Shown piece by piece: positions 56,336 through 64,000 of a DNA stretch of 64,000 nt. Location of the stretch: positions 1 to 64,000 of the forward strand of contig JASAMV010002882.1 of NCBI GenBank assembly GCA_030248065.1, given 5' to 3'. The translations under genes and the position numbers were made by a program. The first letter of the stretch is position 1, and the number at the start of each line of letters is the position of its first letter. The DNA is from Rhynchonema sp. JSB1_4 (taxonomy: Eukaryota > Nematoda > Chromadorea > Monhysterida > Xyalidae). Under the pieces are notes generated by a model. It ran no database searches. It saw nothing but the letters and a program-made list of their open reading frames with translations, and was not told the DNA's origin.

Positions 56336-58851
56336 ACATGCACACACGCGGTCACTGTCCAAGTCCAACTACACAGCAGCGAGAAAAATTCATGCGTGCC
56401 GCCACCGCGCAGCGCCGCCCAGTCAGACGGACATACAATGCTATAGGTACACAAGCAGTGCGCAGTGTCTTCGTCTGTGCTTGTGCGCTGAGGCAAAAGC
56501 CATTCTCAGCGGCAGCGCCACACGTGCAGGCACGCAAGCACTGCACAGACATGTATGCAAGTGCAGCACCTACTATCATCTCCGATCGCATGTATATACA
56601 TACATAGGTATGTACATACGTACAGCCATGTGTGGTCCAACCATGCACCACGTAGGTCAAGGCGACGGTCCAGCCAGCCACGATCTGGTACCGTACCGAT
56701 ACTGGAACCGTTGCCACACCGATAACGAGCTTGTGTATGAGAGCATATATATATAGCCGCTTGATAGGTACATACACAGCAGCGTTTGGTGTTGATATAG
56801 TGTAGAGAGCAGCGTTTCAGACTTGGGCGCCACATGTACTTTGCGCTTGTTTGCTGTGTCCTGGTGGTGCGCGCGCCACATTAGCCCCTGTGCATGTATG
56901 TATACGCAAACGTTGCGTTATTGTGGTTTTTTGTGCGCCGCTATATACTGCGATACCGCGCGCGGCCATGGCTGGTCAGAAGCGAGAGCAGAAACGAAGA
57001 AGAGCACATGTGAGCATGCGGCCTCGCTTGCCTTGTGCGCAAGTATGCACACCCGCACATATACATAGCTATGGCGTTGTTGTGTCATGGCTTTTCCGTT
57101 TTTGCCGTGTCCGCGCCCTGCTCGCATCCCATGTACATACGTATGTATATGCCCTGATTGTTTGGCGTTGATTCGCACACAAAGTGTACATGTACATGTC
57201 CATGTTCACATGTATACACACGTGGTGCACCATCCATCCAGCCCACGTGCATATTGGATCCGACACTGTGTCGGACTCAAATGTGAAAAAACTGTCGTTT
57301 TTGTCGCGTTTGGAAAGTACCTATAATTTCAAGGCCAGAACGTTCTGCATTGCCAATAATGCACCTTACATAATGTATATGGACTTTGTTTCCGAAGCGA
57401 GAGCTTGAATGATCGTTTTTGTTGGTATCAGCCATCAATACAAATCTGGAGCACTGATAAAGTCCGAAATCAGGCACATTCCTAGAATAGTACACGCGCA
57501 AAAGTGTCGCTATATTCGGTCACACGCGCTTGTGTGCATGTCATTTGACGAGCGGGTTTTCGCGTTTCGCGGCTGTTTGCGCGAGATTGAAGCCTCTTGA
57601 TTCTGTGTGTCGATGTCACGTTCCAGTATATGCATGTATGTTCCTAACTGTAAACATGTGAATACTTGTGAAAATCTTGGTACTGTCACCCAAGACAAAA
57701 GAATGATACATCCAAGAAAAAAATCGTTTTCTGATGCTTGAAACATCAGAGGCCGCGCTTGTGACTCACGTTTTGTTATTATTGTTGACCATGATGGGTG
57801 ATGATGGTTGTTTTCACACAATTGCCAATTTGACAGCACGCAGGTGCAACTCATGAATACTTGTTTTGGCTTTGGGCGCCTCTGAGCGCGAGTTGTTGTG
57901 GGGAGCCAAATGTTTGCGGTTTAGATTTGCACCTGGAGGCGCGCGAACGAGAAAGCATACATACACTTTTTTATGAACGGAACTGTGCTATTATCCGTGG
58001 GATTAGGATGCATTTTGTTTGTTGCTGGAAAGGCAGCCACTACCCACACTTGTCTCGTCTGTTTCCGTATAGCCAGACTGGACTGTCCGCAGGATGGATA
58101 AAAATGTCACAGGAAACGGATATTTAACCTTTTTCAAAAAAGTGTGGCTTTCTTTAGAATTTTCTACATTCATTTTACACACGCATACAGTATGTACATG
58201 TCCAGAGGACAAAACTTAGCTCTCGTACCTTGCGCACTGGAACTTCTGCAGATGTCATATATGAAATCGTTGAGTGTTGTCAATCCTTAAATTTCACGCT
58301 TTGCTTTTTTCAACTCAAAATATTTCAGTTTCAAACAACCATTAGTTGTAGACCAGTTTCATTGCCACATCGGTGTACAACATCTCGTGTCCCGTGCGTA
58401 AACATCGGTTTGTAAGCGTCCATTGATGTTTCACAGCGGCAAGACCACAATTTCTCTGGATAATTGATATCCTAACCACGCTGAAACATCATCAAAGCTT
58501 GCAATTTCCCAGATCCTATGCTCACATTCAAACCAATGTCAATCAATCAATCAAACATCAAAACGTGCCGGCAATTGTCAGCCAACCATTGATTAGCTGA
58601 CGCCCCATTACTGCCAACAAGTACAGTCAACCAAACACACACACACAATGGTACGCTGGCACGACCGTAGCTGCCGGTGATTGGGCGTGCACACGCACGT
58701 GTCTGCGCTGCTGTGACGTCGGTAAACCTGTGCAGGTCGGTATCTACAACATGTTTGTTTAGAGAATACGGGTCAGCAGTGTTGCTTTGCACGAACGGCA
58801 CGAATATTCCTCCGCATTCTTCTTCTTCGTGCAGGTGTGAGCTTGACATCA

Positions 58852-61800
58852 ATGGCAGCCGAAGGTGACAACGTCGATCCATCACTGTTGTGGTCGGCAC
58901 GTGACCACGGGCATGTGTTCGTCAAAAAGACATTCCACAAATTGGGCATCTGCCATCATTGCTGTGATACGCTGTGGAATCCGTTGAGTAGTGGATATGT
59001 GTGTGAAGGTATGTATACCTGGGGCTGATGTTTCAATTTGGTCCACAAAACCACTTAGTAACCCACGATGATGTTTCAGTGTGCAATTTCGCCTGCCACG
59101 AGAGATGCATGAGAACCGTTGCCTCGTATTGTTCCGGCGTCGCACTGCAGTTGGTCAAGGTAACCGAATCCGGGAAACTCATCAATCAATCAATTTCACG
59201 AATCGAGAATCAATTGATTCATCGGTCGATGTTTCAGAATCCTGTGGCGCACACCTGGTCAGACGTTTCGCATTCGGGATTGAAATGCATTCGCGATCCG
59301 AATGTGCGTATTCTATGCAGCGTATGTCGCAAACGATGCGACAACCAGCCGTCGGTCGAATGCGAAGGTGATGTTTCAATTGCTTGTTTTTGGAATTGTC
59401 CGACTCCATAGCCGAACTACACATGCTACAATAGGTGAACTTCTGTGTGTATGTGAATTAGAATTGCCGTACGCCCGAACCAAACTGATGTTTCAGTGTG
59501 CGAGTATTACGTGCACGTCGACTGTCGTGATTTGGCAGTCAGCGATTGCCGTGAGGCGGCCACCTATTCGGCCTGGTGTGGACAGGTATAAACGTACATG
59601 GACTACGCTCTTACGTTTATTTTAAACACGTCTTTTTTATGCTGTGTTTTTGTGCAATTCCCGCAAACCGCATAAATTGCCACAAAACCGCCACACAGGA
59701 TCAACAACCGGTGCAACATCACCACTGGCGCGAGGGTAATCTGCCGCAAGACAGCAAATGCAAGATTTGTCGCAAAACATGCTCATCCAACGAATGTCTG
59801 GCCGGAATGCGATGCGAGTGGTGCGGATATACGGTAATGTTCGGGGCTCAAGTAACAGTGTTAAGTAGGCAGGCACTATGTATGTATTTGAATTAGCGTT
59901 CATGCAGCTTTTAGGCTACAACTCAGTATATGTAACGCCAGTAAAATCAGACGGGGAGTACGAATTTCCGGAACTGCTTATTTTGTGTCTCTCGGTTGCA
60001 GTTTTATGGCGATTGTGCGCTTTCTAATTTCTTTTTATTAGTCAGTGTTCAGTGAAGTGCGGACACGGCGGCGCCACATGTGCCATCTGGTTGTGGGCTC
60101 GCGTCGCGGTACATACAGTATATTTACAGTACCAGCTTCGCAGGGCGCACGCAGCGAGCCAGACTTATTTCACAATGCTACTGTGCAGGGCAGGGGAAAA
60201 GAAAAATGCTCCTCTTCATCACTGTTCGGAGGACCGAGTCTCCTCGGTGCATTTGCATATGTACCGGGCAAAAACAAACATGACTGTTGCGCACACAGAA
60301 CAGAACAGTGAAAAAAGACGACCCACTTTTCAAGTATGGGTAGCATGTTATGGTGATGTTTCATAGTCTTGTTATTTGCGCAGGCGCACAGCGTTTGCTA
60401 CAAGCAGGCGCCGATCGAGTGCGATTTCGGTATGCTGAAACCAATCATGTTACCGCCCAACTGCCTTACCACACCGCGCACAGAACTGCCAATGAGCGAA
60501 CTGTTGAGTATAAAGGGGAAGCGCGACGATCAATATGGTTCGTTTCTAATTTTGGATGCATGAAGTAAGCATGCTCCATGCACCTATGAGATACCGTGGT
60601 GCATTACCCTACCGTAGTCCACATCCCCAGCCATACCGTAATCCACATATCCCTAGCCAATCTCTGTGATGTTTCAGCAGCCGCAATCAAAGAAGCAAAC
60701 GACTGCGCATTGGCGAAGGGACAGGAGCGGTCCGACTGTAAGTGCGCCTTCAGCGCTTTGCTTTGAAATTGACTTTCTTTTTTTTCAAAACAAAAACAAT
60801 TTTTGATATTTCAGACGAGATTCTGAGAGTCTACGACGGCAACGAAGCGTTGAAAGAAAACACATATCGGATTATATCGGTGCACAAACAGTCGAGTGTT
60901 CGACAGATTACGGTAGGTGTACTGTAATGATGTTTCGATGTTTTCTCAATACATTTTCCCATAATTTACATTGTTCCCGCAGGACGCTGCCCTCAAAGCC
61001 TACCACATTGTTTGCGATTCGTCAAAAGTGTTTATTTCACAAGTCATGAACGACGGTATGACTGATTATTTTCTCTTCATACGCTTTCTCTTCCATTGCA
61101 TTTACGCCAACCTTCCTGTCTGCAGCCGGCACCGAGGAGGAGGAGTTGCGTGACCAGATGCCCCTCCGCAACGTTGCGCGACCGCAGGGCGGATTCGGCC
61201 GGATATTCCTGCGATACAGGGAGGCCGACACTGAGCACACCGTCATACGGGTCTACGGCAGCTGGCTCAGGTTCATTACGATGATTTTCTCTGTATTTTC
61301 ATTTAGAATGGAATCAGAACCAAACACCCTAACCGCGTTTTTTCGTCCGCAGACTCCCGGTGACCTACTGCAGTATCACAGTGACCAAACGCACCAAAGT
61401 CATCAACGTGATCACCGAATCGTTGAGACATTTCGGACTGAGGAACAAGGCCGATGATTATAATCTGGTCGAGGTGTCGTTGGACAAAGGAGGTATGTAC
61501 ATATGCAAACGTCATGAGGGTTCTTTCGAAGCGGGTGATATTCCAAAAAATAATTTGGTCTCTGTTTTTTCAGTAGCCGAGCGGGTAATGAGTTATGACG
61601 ACCAAATACTGAATCTGCACCAGATGATACAAAGGGTTAGTGTTTTTGGCAGCCAGCCAAAAAACGGCAATACATATACATACGCTTGCATATAACGAGT
61701 TTGAAACATCGCAGGAATCGTTGCGACGGTACGAAAAGGTGCGATTCTACCTGCAACTGCGCGAAGAGCCACCTGGGTCCACATTTGCCGTCTACGTAGC

Positions 61801-63333
61801 GAATCTGCCGCCGAATATGTTCCAGCAACAATATGAGCGAATGTTGTTGTCAATGCTTGGTGCTAATGGTGGGCGGATAGGATGGTTCAAAAGTGCTCAT
61901 CTACTACATATTTCTCTCACGACAGAATTTAGTGTCTTCATTAATGTGCATGCTTTGCCTGATTCGCATTCAAGTGGTGTGCCAAATCTTAGCCCATTGT
62001 CACGTAAAGGGGGACCAACGGCTATTCTGATGCTTGGAGACCTGACGGTCGAAACGGACAATCAAAAAGCACATTGCTGTGCAATTCACATTTGTGAACC
62101 CATTACAGTCCAGTGGAGACCGCGCTGCGCCCTGGATCTTCGTTGGGGTCACACGCGTGGCCGTTTGGTGCATTTGCACTGACGATGACCTGGCACACCG
62201 CCCGTCTGCACGGGCAGGCCGAGACAGGCGCATCGGATCCAAAAACACCATTTCTCATGCGTGTATTCAATTGCAGAGCGACCATTCATCAAAATCAGTC
62301 CCATCTACTACGAGCACGGTTCGCTCGTGTTGACATTCGATTGTGCGCATTCCGCGTCGGCGGCCGTGCTCAAACTGAATGGTGAATCGTACACCGACAG
62401 GCGGACGGGCACCAAGAAGGCCATACTTGTTATGTGTTTGCCCGATATACAGGTATTCCTATACATGCTTGGGTGCTGCTTGGTGTTTGAAACGATTTTC
62501 ATCGAATCTTGCCAATGCGCCATGAGGCTAGATTACGTTGCCTGGGTATATGCACCCAATGTGCAGTTTGTTTGGGGGTATAGGTGTCAGCCAAACCGGA
62601 GTATACCGCGGGGCACGCGGGTGACCTTTGCTTAACACACAGGAATATGCGCCCCGTACCGTCCGCGGGTCTTCCGCGCACCCATGCGCACGACCCGCGT
62701 GCAGCGCGGGGCATTGGGTTTTCGCGGGCCCTTACCTCCAAAGTTGTTCGGAGATCTGTACGTACTATCTTATCGAGCTAAACATGGGTTGATAGGGCGT
62801 TAACCTAACACACGCCTGAGTCAGATAATGGGTCTAAAGGTGGAGTAATATGTACTGTACACACTTGTCCGTTTTGGGCTTGTAGGCAGTGTAGATAATG
62901 TATGCATATGGTGCATGGACACATCTTTCACTCTGGCCCAAATTAGGGCTCCAGCGCTATGATAAAATATGATTCAAACAAAAATTTGTCTTCATTGCCT
63001 ACAGGCCCAGGAAGTTTAACATTTCAGGTTCAATGTTTGCGCCGTTGTTCTTCAATGTCTCCAGTATTGCGGCAAAACATCTTAAAAGACCGGGCCATTG
63101 CTCTGCCATTACCTAGTTTCTCGAGGAACTGTATACTGTGTACTGTATGGGGTGTCCACAATCTTTCCCTTGCTGATTCAGGCACACATGATCCCGCCAG
63201 ACGTCGAGCCCCTGCTTGTGTTCGTCAACGTCAATTCGGGCGGTTGTCAGGGCGAAAAGTTGTTGCGTTTGTGTCGCAAAGTGCTGAATCCATTCCAAGT
63301 GTTCGATGTGCTCAAAGGCAGTCCACTTGTCGG
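58852..63333 (+). CDS. DGKQ: Diacylglycerol kinase, theta type (3' partial)
   Basis: Fifteen exons: 58852-59008, 59080-59159, 59238-59367, 59497-59585, 59699-59833, 60384-60537, 60678-60737, 60815-60912, 60983-61055, 61126-61270, 61353-61492, 61574-61635, 61715-61868, 62277-62452, 63182-63333; all phases agree, about 601 residues before the right edge. Three C1 zinc domains come first (HVFVKKTFHKLGICHHCCDT; ILCSVCRKRCDN..VCEYYVHVDC; SKCKICRKTCSSNECLAGMR), then Ras-associating-like segments (EILRVYDGNEALKEN; YCSITVTKRTKVINVITESL), FAVYVANLPPNM, and the start of the kinase domain (PLLVFVNVNSGGCQGEKLLR). Three C1 plus RA is the theta architecture. The enzyme phosphorylates diacylglycerol to phosphatidic acid. 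The GGDGT motif lies beyond the window. A splice acceptor at 58834, 17 nt before the ATG, means a further 5' exon or leader is likely. Confidence 0.9.
62600..62725. repeat. GC-rich imperfect foldback in a DGK intron
   Basis: CGCGGGGCACGCGGGTGACC faces GACCCGCGTGCAGCGCGGGG in inverse. Markedly GC-rich compared with its surroundings. No terminal duplication found. Confidence 0.5.
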
Positions 63334-63558
63334 GTACGATCTTGTTCTGCTGATGTTTCATTGGACGTTTGCAAATATAAAATAGGACGTTGTCATTACA
63401 TCGGCTGTAAAAATTGCAATAATATAGGGTGCAAACATCGCCCACTATTGGGTCACTCTTCGGTTCACTGGAGAAACGGACTTTATGGATATGGTTGAAT
63501 TAAACATAGCTTGTTCGAGTCGCCAGGCTATTCTGCGTGCGCCGGACAATTGTGTATC

Positions 63559-63963
63559 CAGTGGTTAAGAAATTTTTTTGTTATTCGAGCCCCATTTTTT
63601 CAAAAAAATTTTTAATTAAAATTTTTTTATTCCAGCCAAAATCTGCCCAACACGATAAAAGATGAGCGCTCAAGTGCAAAATAGGGGCCCACCCAGTCAC
63701 ACGTGTGTAGTCATATGAGTATGAGAGGCCATGTGAGTGTGCGCACTTTTTCTAGATGCCACAAAACAACGATTATGGCACCGAATACACCCATGGTAGG
63801 GTCAGGTGATGTCAACAGTAGCAATTTTTATGCAAAAATAGCACTTTTAGAGCAAAAAATAGAGAAATTTTCGAATTTTGAAATAATAAACAAATTTTGT
63901 TAACTTTTGGAACGAATGTAAAAAAAAATTTTTTAATAAAAAAATTTTTTTTAGAAACCACTG
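63559..63963. mobile_element. hAT-like non-autonomous element 3
   Basis: 405 bp with termini CAGTGGTTAAGAAATTTTTT and inverse of CAGTGGTTTCTAAAAAAAAT. Flanking octamers TGTGTATC and AGTGTATC match at 7 of 8 positions. Lies after the last visible DGK exon, presumably in its next intron. Confidence 0.75.
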
Positions 63964-64000
63964 AGTGTATCCACACAATTGGCTGGCGGTGCTCCACATA

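Overview
The window is nuclear DNA of a small-genome animal, most likely a nematode. Genes are split into short exons by GT-AG introns, mostly 50-500 bp. Protein families include CAP/SCP, ShKT, BPI/LBP, a GT14 glycosyltransferase, a BPHL hydrolase, an SH2-Cdc25 adaptor of the NSP type and a theta-type diacylglycerol kinase. A short tract of GCCTAA (TTAGGC) telomere-type units at about 51.94-51.98 kb fits Nematoda. The phylum call is inference; another ecdysozoan is possible. All exon structures were built by hand from splice sites, reading phase and family conservation, without transcript data.

Layout. 1-1677: a gag-protease ORF of an LTR-type retroelement, open at the left edge. 3.17-8.58 kb: three minus-strand GAPR-1/GLIPR2-like CAP genes without signal peptides. 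8.6-14.86 kb: a large apparent gene desert. 14.87-18.30 kb: plus-strand SH2 plus Cdc25-like adaptor gene. 18.61-22.23 kb: three plus-strand secreted CAP genes, two with GPI-signal-like tails. 22.64-24.94 kb: minus-strand GT14 glycosyltransferase. 24.85-32.1 kb: three alternating-orientation copies of a roughly 2 kb repeat, two of which include the 5' end of the glycosyltransferase gene. 32.75-34.26 kb: secreted Pro/Ala/Gly-rich protein with an ShKT-like module. 35.18-35.81 kb: small single-pass membrane protein. 36.70-40.05 kb: minus-strand BPHL-type hydrolase. 44.18-48.46 kb: BPI/LBP family gene. 48.5-58.8 kb: gene-poor DNA with three long CA/TG microsatellites, hAT-like elements and the telomere-like tract. 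58.85 kb to the right edge: diacylglycerol kinase theta-like gene, cut inside its catalytic domain.

Non-autonomous DNA transposons are abundant and many lie inside introns: TA-target foldbacks (CAGTACCAGCTG family, TACTCTG family, a pogo-like element), a GGGTG family with 3-bp target duplications, and hAT-like elements with 8-bp duplications.

The most unusual signal is a dispersed word, TGATGTTTCA or its reverse complement. Its 9-bp core occurs about 35 times where about one is expected. It is concentrated in introns, and several introns of the kinase gene end exactly in TGATGTTTCAG.
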